DNA of 64,000 bases from NC2004 sp050874905 (GTDB taxonomy: Bacteria > Bacillota > Clostridia > Lachnospirales > Lachnospiraceae): positions 62,001 through 126,000 of the forward strand of contig JBNMLP010000002.1 in NCBI GenBank assembly GCA_050874905.1. Reading direction: 5' to 3'. The notes below the pieces were generated by a model, which was given only the letters and a program-made list of their open reading frames with translations, made no database searches and was not told the origin of the DNA. Position numbers and translations under genes: made by a program. Every line of letters starts with the position of its first letter. The first letter of the stretch is position 1. Positions 24,909 through 32,388 of the stretch are shown here, one piece after another.

Positions 24909-26381
24909 ATGGAGCAGTTTAATGTCTACAAAGATATCAATGCAAGAACGAATGGGGAGATCTATATCGGCGTGGTGGGACCTGTCAGAACCGGAAAATC
25001 CACCTTTATCAAGCGGTTTATGGATCTTTTGGTGCTTCCGAACATTGCGGATGCCAAAGATTTAGAACAGGCACGGGACGAACTTCCGCAAAGCTCAGCA
25101 GGAAAAACGATCATGACAACGGAACCAAAATTTATTCCAAAGGAAGCTGCAAAGATTGTTCTTTCGGATGATCTCACGATGAATGTCCGGATGATCGACT
25201 GCGTCGGCTACATGGTAAATGGGGCTTCCGGTCATATGGAAGCGGATCAGGAGCGGCTGGTACATACTCCATGGTTCAAAGAGGAGATTCCATTTACAAA
25301 AGCGGCTGAGATCGGAACACGCAAAGTCATTCATGACCATTCTACGATCGGTGTGGTGGTGACCTGCGATGGCAGTTTTGGGGAACTTCCCCGTGAGGCT
25401 TACCTTGCCCCGGAGGAAAAAACGATCACAGAATTAAAGATGCTCAAAAAGCCATTTGTTGTGCTGTTAAATACCGTAGCACCAAATAATGCAGAGGTGC
25501 GTGCACTGGCGAAAAGTATGCAGGATCAGTATGGCGTGACCGTGCTTCCGGTCAATGCAGAACAGTTAAGCCGGGATGACATCACAGCTATTTTAAAGGC
25601 GGTTGTGCTGGAATTTCCGATCGATACGATCGAGTTTCAGATGCCAAAATGGGTGGAAACCTTAGAATATGGACACTGGGTAAAGGAAAATGTCATTGCC
25701 GCCGGAAAAGAGATCTTAGGTCAGGTATCGGTGATGAAGGATCTTTATGAAATGAATTTTCCAAACAAAGAGGCGATCGCTGCCATCCGTATTGATCAGA
25801 TCGACCTTTCCAATGGACGCGTCATCTTGTCCATGAGCTTTGATGACAAATACTATTATGAAATGATCAGTCAATTGATCGATCTGCCGATTGCAAATGA
25901 ATATCATTTTATGCAGGTATTAAAGGAACTGGCAGCCAAACGGAAGGAATATGACAGCGTCGGAAATGCCATGGATATGGTCAACCAGAAGGGCTACGGT
26001 GTTGTGACACCGGAACAGGAAAATATCAAAGTAGCTCCACCGGAACTGATCAAGCATGGCAACAAGTACGGCATCAAGATCAAAGCGGAAGCTCCTTCCA
26101 TTCATATGATCAAGGCAAATATCACCACGGAGATCGCCCCTGTGATCGGAACGGAAACACAGGCGCAGGAGCTGATCGACAGCATGAAGGCAGAGTGTGC
26201 GATCGACCCGAATAAGATCTGGGATGTCAACATTTTCGGAAAAAGCATCAAGCAGCTCGTGGAGGATGGTTTAAACAGCAAAGCCTCTAAGATGAACGAA
26301 GAAAGTCAGATGAAATTACAGGAAACAATGGAAAAGATCATCAATGACAGCAACGGTGGAATGGTTTGCATCATCATTTAG
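24909..26381 (+). CDS. spoIVA: Stage IV sporulation protein A, spore coat assembly ATPase
   Basis: SpoIVA polymerises on the forespore outer membrane, using ATP, to form the basement layer of the spore coat. The 490-residue length and the N-terminal MEQFNVYKDINARTNGEIYIG region are characteristic. Walker A is GPVRTGKST at about residues 24-32. The C-terminus ends in a short hydrophobic stretch (MVCIII), the region that anchors the protein through SpoVM. Expression is expected from the sigma-E-like promoter upstream. It is monocistronic and closed by a terminator. Its presence supports a spore-forming organism. Confidence 0.97.
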   Translation: MEQFNVYKDINARTNGEIYIGVVGPVRTGKSTFIKRFMDLLVLPNIADAKDLEQARDELPQSSAGKTIMTTEPKFIPKEAAKIVLSDDLTMNVRMIDCVGYMVNGASGHMEADQERLVHTPWFKEEIPFTKAAEIGTRKVIHDHSTIGVVVTCDGSFGELPREAYLAPEEKTITELKMLKKPFVVLLNTVAPNNAEVRALAKSMQDQYGVTVLPVNAEQLSRDDITAILKAVVLEFPIDTIEFQMPKWVETLEYGHWVKENVIAAGKEILGQVSVMKDLYEMNFPNKEAIAAIRIDQIDLSNGRVILSMSFDDKYYYEMISQLIDLPIANEYHFMQVLKELAAKRKEYDSVGNAMDMVNQKGYGVVTPEQENIKVAPPELIKHGNKYGIKIKAEAPSIHMIKANITTEIAPVIGTETQAQELIDSMKAECAIDPNKIWDVNIFGKSIKQLVEDGLNSKASKMNEESQMKLQETMEKIINDSNGGMVCIII

Positions 26382-26420
26382 TTACCAGTAATAATATTAT
26401 GTAAACAATATGGCGGAGAG

Positions 26421-26455
26421 GGTGTAAAAAATAATTTTTTACATCCTTTTCTTTT
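26421..26455 (+). terminator. Intrinsic terminator after spoIVA
   Basis: GGTGTAAAAAA and TTTTTTACATCC pair around TAA and are followed by TTTTC. The stem is A/T-rich but 11 bp long. Confidence 0.75.
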
Positions 26456-26497
26456 TAGAAAAAGAAAGAATAAAATGGATTTTTTTTGCGAAATTCC

Positions 26498-26526
26498 TTG
26501 ACATTCCGGTATTCCCTTGGTATTAT
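26498..26526 (+). promoter_or_regulatory. Promoter of the rplU operon
   Basis: TTGACA at 26498-26503, a 17-base spacer, and TATTAT at 26521-26526. It drives rplU-prp-rpmA and possibly the obgE genes beyond. Confidence 0.88.
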
Positions 26527-26532
26527 TATCTA

Positions 26533-26606
26533 GTGTGCCGCACAGCGAGGCATAAGTGCGTCAAAACGCCGCCAAAGCTGGCGAGTAATTTATTAGGAGG
26601 TGCCAT
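26533..26606 (+). ncRNA. Probable ribosomal protein L21 leader
   Basis: The region between the rplU promoter and its ribosome site is unusually G/C-rich and folds into short hairpins, for example GCC-AAAGCT-GGC near 26570-26583. The position and character match the L21 leader described in Firmicutes, an autoregulatory structure bound by L21. I could not run a covariance model. Confidence 0.6.
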
Positions 26607-26915
26607 ATGTACGCAATTATAGCAACAGGTGGTAAACAGTATAAGGTATCCGAAGGCGATGTCATCAAGGTAGAGAAACTTGGTGTAGAGGCTGGACAGA
26701 CTGTTACATTTGACCAGGTTCTTGTTGTAAGCGATAAGGACGTTAAGGTTGGTAATCCTACCGTTTCCGGTGCTAGCGTAGAGGCTTCTGTTGTAGAAGA
26801 AGGCAAGGACAAGAAAGTCATTGTTTACAAATACAAGAGAAAACTTGGCTATCACAAGAAAAATGGTCACAGACAGGCGTATACCAAAGTTAAGATTGAC
26901 AAGATCAATGCTTAA
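26607..26915 (+). CDS. rplU: 50S ribosomal protein L21
   Basis: The 102-residue 23S rRNA-binding protein has the typical opening MYAIIATGGKQYKV. The C-terminal KYKRKLGYHKKNGHRQ stretch is the conserved RNA-binding region. TAGGAGGTG precedes the ATG. It heads the operon with prp and rpmA, an arrangement shared by nearly all Firmicutes. Confidence 0.98.
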   Translation: MYAIIATGGKQYKVSEGDVIKVEKLGVEAGQTVTFDQVLVVSDKDVKVGNPTVSGASVEASVVEEGKDKKVIVYKYKRKLGYHKKNGHRQAYTKVKIDKINA

Positions 26916-26920
26916 TAATT

Positions 26921-27262
26921 ATGATACGAGTAACATTTTATGAGACTTCCGATCATGTCATCAAGCGATGTGTGATGGAAGGACATGCTGATTATGCAGA
27001 CAGAGGCAAAGATATTGTGTGTTCCGCAGTTTCCATGTTGTTTATCAACACGGTGAATTGTATTGAGGAGCTGGCAAAAGAACCGTATCACCTTGATACG
27101 GACAAAAAGAAAAACCGCTATGATTTTTCTTTTGTGGCAAAAGAGCCGAATCACGATGCCAGACTTTTGATGGACAGCTTATATTTTGGCCTTGTAAAGG
27201 TTCACGAACAATATGGGAGTGAATATTTGAAGATTACCTTAAAGGAGGTGCAAGTGATATGA
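26921..27262 (+). CDS. prp: Ribosomal-processing cysteine protease Prp (YsxB)
   Basis: Prp removes the N-terminal extension of ribosomal protein L27 in Firmicutes. The 113-residue protein carries the catalytic histidine in GHADYADRGKD (near residue 22) and the catalytic cysteine in IVCSAVS (near 34). The gene starts five bases after rplU with no visible Shine-Dalgarno, so translation is probably coupled. It overlaps rpmA by four bases (ATGA). The matching cleavage motif is present in the L27 encoded next door. Confidence 0.93.
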   Translation: MIRVTFYETSDHVIKRCVMEGHADYADRGKDIVCSAVSMLFINTVNCIEELAKEPYHLDTDKKKNRYDFSFVAKEPNHDARLLMDSLYFGLVKVHEQYGSEYLKITLKEVQVI

Positions 27263-27546
27263 TGCAGTTAGATCTTCAGCTTTTCGCACATAAGAAAGGA
27301 ATGGGTTCTACAAAGAACGGTAGAGATTCCGAGGCTAAGAGATTAGGTGCTAAGAGAGCAGATGGACAGTTTGTAAAAGCCGGTAACATTTTATACAGAC
27401 AGCGTGGAACAAAGATTCATCCAGGCGTTAATGTAGGTATCGGTGGCGATGATACATTATTTGCATTAGTAGACGGCGTTGTTCGTTTCGAGAGAAAGGG
27501 TAGAGATAAGAAGCAGGTTTCTATTTATCCAGTTGAGAGCAAATAA
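27259..27546 (+). CDS. rpmA: 50S ribosomal protein L27 with cleavable N-terminal extension
   Basis: The 95-residue protein begins MMQLDLQLFAHKKG. In Firmicutes L27 is made with an extension cut by Prp just after the LQxF motif, exposing the AHKKG end that reaches the peptidyl transferase centre. That motif is intact here. AAAGGAGGTG precedes two adjacent ATG codons; either could be used. A strong terminator follows, so obgE may have partly separate control. Confidence 0.97.
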   Translation: MMQLDLQLFAHKKGMGSTKNGRDSEAKRLGAKRADGQFVKAGNILYRQRGTKIHPGVNVGIGGDDTLFALVDGVVRFERKGRDKKQVSIYPVESK

Positions 27547-27563
27547 TTGATATTGCGGATTGA

Positions 27564-27595
27564 TGAGGTTGTCATTTGCACAACCTCATTTTTTT
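27564..27595 (+). terminator. Intrinsic terminator after rpmA
   Basis: TGAGGTTGT at 27564-27572 pairs perfectly with ACAACCTCA at 27580-27588, followed by seven T. Confidence 0.92.
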
Positions 27596-27657
27596 CGTTA
27601 TGTGAGACATACTAAACGAATAGAAAGCGGATAGAAAACAGGAAAGGTGGGTTAGAC

Positions 27658-28941
27658 ATGTTTGCAGATCGAGCCAAAATCTATATTCGTTCCGGCAAAG
27701 GCGGGGATGGTCATGTCAGCTTCCGCCGCGAGCTTTACGTACCGGATGGTGGTCCGGATGGTGGTGACGGTGGAAACGGTGGAGATGTCATCTTTGTCGT
27801 AGATGAGGGACAGAATACGCTAAACGATTATCGGCATAAACAGAAATATTGTGCCGGAAATGGAGAAGAAGGCGGAAAACGACGCTGCCATGGAAAGAAT
27901 GGAACGGATATTATTTTAAAGGTTCCTGCCGGTACTGTCATCAAGGATTTTGAAACAGGCAAAGTGATTTATGATATGGCAGATACCAAAGAGGAAGTAC
28001 ACCTGCTGAAAGGCGGTCGTGGTGGAAAGGGCAATATGCACTACGCAACGTCTATCATGCAGGCTCCAAAATATGCCCAGCCGGGACAGGATGCCCAGGA
28101 GCTTTGGGTGACGTTAGAGCTTAAAGTGATCGCTGATGTCGGACTGGTCGGCTTTCCAAACGTAGGAAAATCCACGCTGTTAAGCCGTGTGACGAATGCG
28201 CAGCCAAAGATCGCCAATTACCATTTCACGACATTAAATCCAAATCTCGGAGTCGTTGACCTCGCAGATGGACAGGGCTTTGTTATGGCGGATATTCCGG
28301 GTATTATTGAAGGAGCATCCGAAGGAATTGGCTTAGGCTTTGAATTTTTACGCCATATCGAACGGACGAAGGTGATTGTTCATGTAGTAGATGCTGCCGG
28401 AAGTGAGGGCAGAGATCCTGTAGCAGATATTAAGGCGATTAATGCGGAGATTGAGAAATATAATCCTGAGATCTTAAAGCGTCCTCAGGTGATCGTGGCA
28501 AATAAGATCGATGCATGCTATGATGTAGAGGAGTCCATCGCTGCGATAAGAGAGGCTTTTGAAACAGAAGACATAAAAGTATATCCGATTTCTGCGGTGA
28601 GCGGTCAGGGCGTAAAAGAACTGATGTGGCATATCCATGCTCTGTTGCAGACATGTCCGGAAGAAAAAGTTGTCTTTGAGCAGGAATATTTCCCTGACTT
28701 TTCCAATCCACTGGATACTCCGGTCAATGTGGAGCGTGTCGGAGAGCATGAATTTGAAGTGACAGGAGAGCGTGTCGAGCGTATGCTTGGCTACACCAAC
28801 TTAGAGTCCGAGCGTGGTTTTGAATTTTTCCAGAAGTTTATGCGGGAAAATGGAATCATCGACCGCCTGACGGAACTTGGCATCGAAGAGGGCGATACCG
28901 TGCGCCTTTATGATCTGGAATTTGATTATTATCCATCGTAA
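27658..28941 (+). CDS. obgE: GTPase ObgE/CgtA
   Basis: This essential GTPase acts in 50S subunit assembly and stress response. The 427-residue protein has the glycine-rich Obg fold at residues 1-158 (KGGDGHVSFRRE and repeated GGxGG turns). The G domain follows, with the P-loop GFPNVGKST near 165, DIPGIIEGA in the switch region, and NKID near 281. A C-terminal OCT domain spans about 340-427. It is the first gene after the rpmA terminator. yhbY, nadD, yqeK and rsfS follow closely, forming a ribosome and NAD biogenesis cluster. Confidence 0.97.
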   Translation: MFADRAKIYIRSGKGGDGHVSFRRELYVPDGGPDGGDGGNGGDVIFVVDEGQNTLNDYRHKQKYCAGNGEEGGKRRCHGKNGTDIILKVPAGTVIKDFETGKVIYDMADTKEEVHLLKGGRGGKGNMHYATSIMQAPKYAQPGQDAQELWVTLELKVIADVGLVGFPNVGKSTLLSRVTNAQPKIANYHFTTLNPNLGVVDLADGQGFVMADIPGIIEGASEGIGLGFEFLRHIERTKVIVHVVDAAGSEGRDPVADIKAINAEIEKYNPEILKRPQVIVANKIDACYDVEESIAAIREAFETEDIKVYPISAVSGQGVKELMWHIHALLQTCPEEKVVFEQEYFPDFSNPLDTPVNVERVGEHEFEVTGERVERMLGYTNLESERGFEFFQKFMRENGIIDRLTELGIEEGDTVRLYDLEFDYYPS

Positions 28942-28958
28942 GAAAGAAGGTACAACAA

Positions 28959-29261
28959 ATGAATTTAACAAGTAAACAACGCGCTTATCTGTCCGGACAG
29001 GCTTCTACCTTAACCCCGATCTTCCATGTGGGAAAAGCCTCTCTTTCTCCAGAAATGATCGAAGGCATCGCCGGCGCATTAGAAAAACGTGAGCTGATCA
29101 AGATCGGCGTATTAAAAAACTGTCTGGATGATCCACGCGCCATTGCAGAGTGTGTAGCAGAACGTACCCACGCAACGGTCGTCCGTGTGATTGGCAAAAA
29201 AATCATCTTATATAAGCCAAATAAGGATCAGGCAAAACGCAAATTTGAGTTACCAAAATAG
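28959..29261 (+). CDS. yhbY: YhbY family RNA-binding protein (CRM domain)
   Basis: This 100-residue ribosome-assembly factor consists of a single CRM domain. It is recognised from LTSKQRAYLSGQA at the start and the central HVGKASLSPEMIEGI. The GxxG loop region and ERTHATVVRVIGKKIILYK close the domain. YhbY associates with pre-50S particles, in keeping with its place beside obgE and rsfS. It lies 17 bases after obgE, and the ribosome site is AGAAGG. Confidence 0.93.
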   Translation: MNLTSKQRAYLSGQASTLTPIFHVGKASLSPEMIEGIAGALEKRELIKIGVLKNCLDDPRAIAECVAERTHATVVRVIGKKIILYKPNKDQAKRKFELPK

Positions 29262-29275
29262 GAAATGGTGATGCT

Positions 29276-29911
29276 ATGAGTAAAATTGGTATTATGGGAG
29301 GAACCTTTAACCCCATTCATTATGGACATCTGTTGCTGGCGGAGAGTGCCTATGAACAGTTTTCCCTCGATCAGGTGCTCGTCATGCCCAATGGCAAACC
29401 GCAATACCGCAGCATATCAAGTCATATCAAGGCGGCTGACCGGGTAGAGATGATCCGCCTTGCCATCCGCTCCAATCCACATCTTCAGTTTTCAGAGGAA
29501 GAACTGATCCGGGATGGAGCGACTTATACAGCAGATACGCTTCGTATTTTAAAGGAGAAATATCCGGAAGATACCTACTATTTTATTATGGGAGCAGATT
29601 CATTGTTTCATTTTGAATCGTGGTATCATCCGGAGGAGATCTTAGCTCTTTCCCACATTGTTGCAGCTCCAAGAACGGCACAGGTCGGTGCAGATTTAGA
29701 GAGCCAGATCGATTATCTGATGGCAAAATACGATGCCAACATACATTTGTTAAACAGTCCAAACTTAGATATTTCTTCCCACGGTATCAGAAAGCGGATC
29801 CGCAGCGGACAGTCCATTAAATACCTGTTACCGGAAGAGGTAGAGCAGTATATTTACGAGAAGGGACTTTACAAGGAAGGACAGACGGAACATGGATCGT
29901 ACAGAAATTAG
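29276..29911 (+). CDS. nadD: Nicotinate-nucleotide adenylyltransferase
   Basis: NadD joins nicotinate mononucleotide and ATP to deamido-NAD. The 211-residue enzyme shows the nucleotidyltransferase motifs GGTFNPIHYGH at residues 8-18 and SSHGIRKRIRSG near 170. The substrate loop region IMGADSLFHFESW lies near 103. The ribosome site is weak. The gene overlaps yqeK by 20 bases, pointing to coupled translation. Confidence 0.95.
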   Translation: MSKIGIMGGTFNPIHYGHLLLAESAYEQFSLDQVLVMPNGKPQYRSISSHIKAADRVEMIRLAIRSNPHLQFSEEELIRDGATYTADTLRILKEKYPEDTYYFIMGADSLFHFESWYHPEEILALSHIVAAPRTAQVGADLESQIDYLMAKYDANIHLLNSPNLDISSHGIRKRIRSGQSIKYLLPEEVEQYIYEKGLYKEGQTEHGSYRN

Positions 29912-30476
29912 AAAAGATTTGAAAAACCGGTTGAGCAAAAAACGGTTTGAGCATACCATCGGCGTAATGTATACCGCCGCAGCTATGGCAATGCGCTACG
30001 GAATGGACGTAGAGCAGGCAATGCTTGCCGGATTGCTCCATGATTGTGCCAAGTATTTATCAGACAAGGAAAAATTGGCAGCATGTGAAAAATATGATAT
30101 TCCGATCACGGATGTGGAAATGGAGAATAAAGAACTGCTTCATGCCAAGATTGGCGTAGCATTTGCCAAGCACCGCTACGGAATAAAAGATCCGGAGGTG
30201 TTAAGTGCCATCCGCTGGCATACAACGGGAAAGCCGGATATGAGCAGATTAGAGGAAATCATTTTTATCGCTGATTATATTGAACCAAACCGGAAAATGA
30301 TCACCGGACTTCCTAAGATCCGTGAACTGGCATTTTTAAATTTAACAGATTGTATTGTACAAATGATCGAAAATACGTTACAATATTTGGAGGCGAAGAA
30401 ATGTCTTGTAGATGACGCTTCCAAAGCCACTTATCAATTCTACTTAGAAAAACAGAAACAGGAGAGACAAGCATGA
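29892..30476 (+). CDS. yqeK: YqeK family HD-domain Ap4A hydrolase
   Basis: This 194-residue HD phosphohydrolase is of the type that symmetrically cleaves diadenosine tetraphosphate. Metal ligands are seen in the opening KRFEHTIGV, the HD pair LLHDCAKYL near residue 52, and HAKIGVAFA near 81. The IRWHTTGKP motif lies near 107. It follows nadD with overlap and precedes rsfS with a four-base overlap, the standard Firmicutes order. Confidence 0.93.
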   Translation: MDRTEIRKDLKNRLSKKRFEHTIGVMYTAAAMAMRYGMDVEQAMLAGLLHDCAKYLSDKEKLAACEKYDIPITDVEMENKELLHAKIGVAFAKHRYGIKDPEVLSAIRWHTTGKPDMSRLEEIIFIADYIEPNRKMITGLPKIRELAFLNLTDCIVQMIENTLQYLEAKKCLVDDASKATYQFYLEKQKQERQA

Positions 30477-30829
30477 ACGATTCAAAAGAAATGGCACGTC
30501 TGGCCTATGATGCCATGGACGATAAACTTGCCAAAGATATTACGATCATTGACATTTCAGGAGTGTCCGTTGTAGCAGACTACTTTCTGATCGCAGACGG
30601 AAAGAACCGCAATCAGGTACAGGCGATCGCCAATAATGTGGATGAATTTCTGGGCAAGGCAGGCTACCATGCCAAAGCAACCGAGGGGTACAGCACGGCA
30701 AACTGGATCCTGATGGATTATAATGATGTGATCATTCACATTTTTTCTACAGAGGATCGCGCCTTTTATGATCTGGAACGCATCTGGAAGGATGGTGTCG
30801 AGATCAAACGGGAAGATCTCGATAAATAA
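30473..30829 (+). CDS. rsfS: Ribosome silencing factor RsfS
   Basis: RsfS binds L14 on the 50S subunit and blocks joining with 30S under starvation. The 118-residue length is typical. The conserved elements are ADYFLIADGKNRNQVQAIA near residue 36 and NWILMDYNDVIIHIF near 78. It overlaps yqeK by ATGA, with AGGAG upstream. Confidence 0.95.
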   Translation: MNDSKEMARLAYDAMDDKLAKDITIIDISGVSVVADYFLIADGKNRNQVQAIANNVDEFLGKAGYHAKATEGYSTANWILMDYNDVIIHIFSTEDRAFYDLERIWKDGVEIKREDLDK

Positions 30830-30867
30830 CATAGGAACAGGCATAGACTGCGTCTGGAGGGATTGTA

Positions 30868-31413
30868 ATGAAAAATAAAGCAGGATTTTATCATAAATTT
30901 TCACTGTTCTTTTTAGTGTTCTTTTTGTTTTCCTTTGTCTGTATGGTTGGAAGCATTTTACTGCAGATCAAGGCAAATGCAGGTTATAAAGACTGTAACA
31001 TAGCAGCACCTGCTACACTAAATAGCTGTGTCACGCAGGATTCCGGGAACCGTACCTATTATTTCGGAGTCTATACATTCCAGTATAACGGACAGGAATA
31101 TCATTTTGTGAATCCAACCTACTACACAAAGGAGAGTAACGTTCCAAAGAATGTTACGATCAAACATAATGCATTCACAAAGAAAGAAAATATGAATGTA
31201 AAAGTGAAATATAACCGCGATGTGGTGATTCCGATCATTTACGGTGTTATCTCAGCAGTGCTGCTTGTATTATTTATTGTTTACCACCAGAACTACAAAG
31301 AACAGCTTTTGATCCTTCGTTCCAGAGAAAATCTGAAAGATGTCAATGCAGAATTGGATCAGGAGCTTACCCTTACTTCTGAAACAGATGCTAACGTTAA
31401 GGTAGAAGAGTAG
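30868..31413 (+). CDS. Two-pass membrane protein, DUF3592-like pattern
   Basis: The 181-residue protein has a membrane segment at about residues 12-35. An extracytoplasmic part of about 75 residues contains paired Cys and a YFGVYTFQYNGQEY strand pattern reminiscent of DUF3592 proteins. A second membrane segment lies near 113-136, followed by an acidic cytoplasmic tail. GGAGGG nine bases upstream supports the start. It is last in the obgE cluster. Function is unknown and the family match is tentative. Confidence 0.65.
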   Translation: MKNKAGFYHKFSLFFLVFFLFSFVCMVGSILLQIKANAGYKDCNIAAPATLNSCVTQDSGNRTYYFGVYTFQYNGQEYHFVNPTYYTKESNVPKNVTIKHNAFTKKENMNVKVKYNRDVVIPIIYGVISAVLLVLFIVYHQNYKEQLLILRSRENLKDVNAELDQELTLTSETDANVKVEE

Positions 31414-31439
31414 TAATAGAGATTGTCATTGTTTACATA

Positions 31440-31535
31440 AAAACAGGTATAAGAAAGTATGAATAGATGAAGCCTATCAAAAGTTTCCTTTTGGATAGTC
31501 AAATCAAAATAAATACTTTCCTATACCTGTTTTTT
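31440..31535. terminator. Nested inverted repeat acting as bidirectional terminator, or a MITE-like element
   Basis: The 21-base arms 31440-31460 and 31513-31533 are reverse complements with one mismatch. Inside, CTATCAAAAG at 31474-31483 pairs with CTTTTGGATAG at 31488-31498. T runs lie at the outer edge on both strands. It separates the + strand obgE cluster from the convergent lexA gene. The two-tier layout is larger than an ordinary terminator. Confidence 0.65.
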
Positions 31536-31573
31536 GTTCTACTTATGTACCGGAAATAATATATGCAGCTATA

Positions 31574-32191
31574 TTAAATGATATTAAAACGGTAAAGACC
31601 GATCACCTTTCCAACAATCTGGCAATCTTTCACAATGATCGGGTCCAGACTGTCATTCTCCGGCTGCAGACGGATATGATCCGCTTCTTTAAAGAAACGC
31701 TTTACTGTAACGGAATCATCCACCAGAGCCACAACAATCTCGCCATTACGCGCAGTTTCCTGCTTCTGGACAACGATCAGATCTCCATCAAAGATACCGA
31801 CATTTATCATACTGTCGCCCTTGACATGCAGCATATAAGTCTGTTTATTTCCAACAAACTGCGGCATCATCGGGAAATAATCCTCAATGCTTTCTACCGC
31901 AAGGATCGGCTGACCGGCAGTAACAGTACCGACGATCGGAACATTGACCATTTCCCGGCGGGATAAGTTAAACTGGTCATCTAAAATCTCGATCGCCCGC
32001 GGCTTCGTTGGGTCCTTTCTGATGTAACCATTCTTCTCTAATGTCTCCAGATGCGCATGAACAGAAGAAGTGGACTTTAATCCAACCGCCTTACAGATCT
32101 CGCGGACAGCAGGTGGATATCCCTTCTCTAAAATCTGTTCCTTCATGTACTCTAAAATCTCTTTCTGTTTATCTGTAATCTTACCTGGCAT
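31574..32191 (-). CDS. lexA: SOS repressor LexA
   Basis: LexA represses DNA-damage genes and cleaves itself when RecA filaments form. The 205-residue protein has an N-terminal winged helix (residues 1-70, with GLKSTSSVHAHLETLEKNGYI as recognition region). The autocleavage bond is Ala92-Gly93 (TVTAGQP), and the Ser127 (GDSM) / Lys164 (VTVKRF) dyad is present. GGGAGG precedes the ATG. The promoter region holds several LexA-box-like sequences, so autorepression is expected. It is divergent from the YneA-like gene. Confidence 0.97.
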   Translation of the reverse strand: MPGKITDKQKEILEYMKEQILEKGYPPAVREICKAVGLKSTSSVHAHLETLEKNGYIRKDPTKPRAIEILDDQFNLSRREMVNVPIVGTVTAGQPILAVESIEDYFPMMPQFVGNKQTYMLHVKGDSMINVGIFDGDLIVVQKQETARNGEIVVALVDDSVTVKRFFKEADHIRLQPENDSLDPIIVKDCQIVGKVIGLYRFNII

Positions 32192-32230
32192 GATGTTCCT
32201 CCCTTGTCTGGTGCTTTTTAAACTAAGCCC

Positions 32231-32259
32231 ATTATAGCATACCCCTCCGAAAAAGTAAA
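32231..32259 (-). promoter_or_regulatory. lexA promoter
   Basis: On the minus strand TTTACT at 32259-32254, a 17-base spacer, and TATAAT at 32236-32231. A degenerate LexA box (GAACGTTTGTTT, 32268-32257) overlaps the -35. Confidence 0.8.
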
Positions 32260-32278
32260 CAAACGTTCTTTAAATAAT

Positions 32279-32304
32279 CGAACAAATTTTCCGAACAAAT
32301 TTTC
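32279..32304. promoter_or_regulatory. Two tandem 13-base LexA-box-like repeats
   Basis: CGAACAAATTTTC occurs twice without a gap, at 32279-32291 and 32292-32304. Each contains GAAC-AAAT-TTTC, one base from the Firmicute LexA core GAACnnnnGTTC. They lie between the divergent lexA and YneA-like promoters and could serve cooperative LexA binding. Confidence 0.55.
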
Positions 32305-32314
32305 GAAAATGCTA

Positions 32315-32343
32315 TTGACATCAGAACGACTGTTCGTTATAAT
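32315..32343 (+). promoter_or_regulatory. Consensus promoter with LexA box in the spacer (YneA-like gene)
   Basis: TTGACA at 32315-32320, a 17-base spacer, and TATAAT at 32338-32343 match consensus at every position. The perfect LexA core GAAC-GACT-GTTC at 32324-32335 fills the spacer, so bound LexA would block RNA polymerase. Confidence 0.92.
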
Positions 32344-32358
32344 GCAGATAGTTGATAA

Positions 32359-32370
32359 CAACATATGTTC
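32359..32370 (+). promoter_or_regulatory. Second LexA box of the YneA-like gene
   Basis: CAAC-ATAT-GTTC differs from the GAACnnnnGTTC core at one base. It lies downstream of the -10 and 18 bases before the start codon. Confidence 0.65.
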
Positions 32371-32388
32371 GATAGGGAGGGTTTTACA

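Noticed and set aside
32365..32388. Earlier start for the YneA-like protein at 32365
   Set aside because: It lies within the second LexA box and has no ribosome site; the ATG at 32389 has GGGAGGG.
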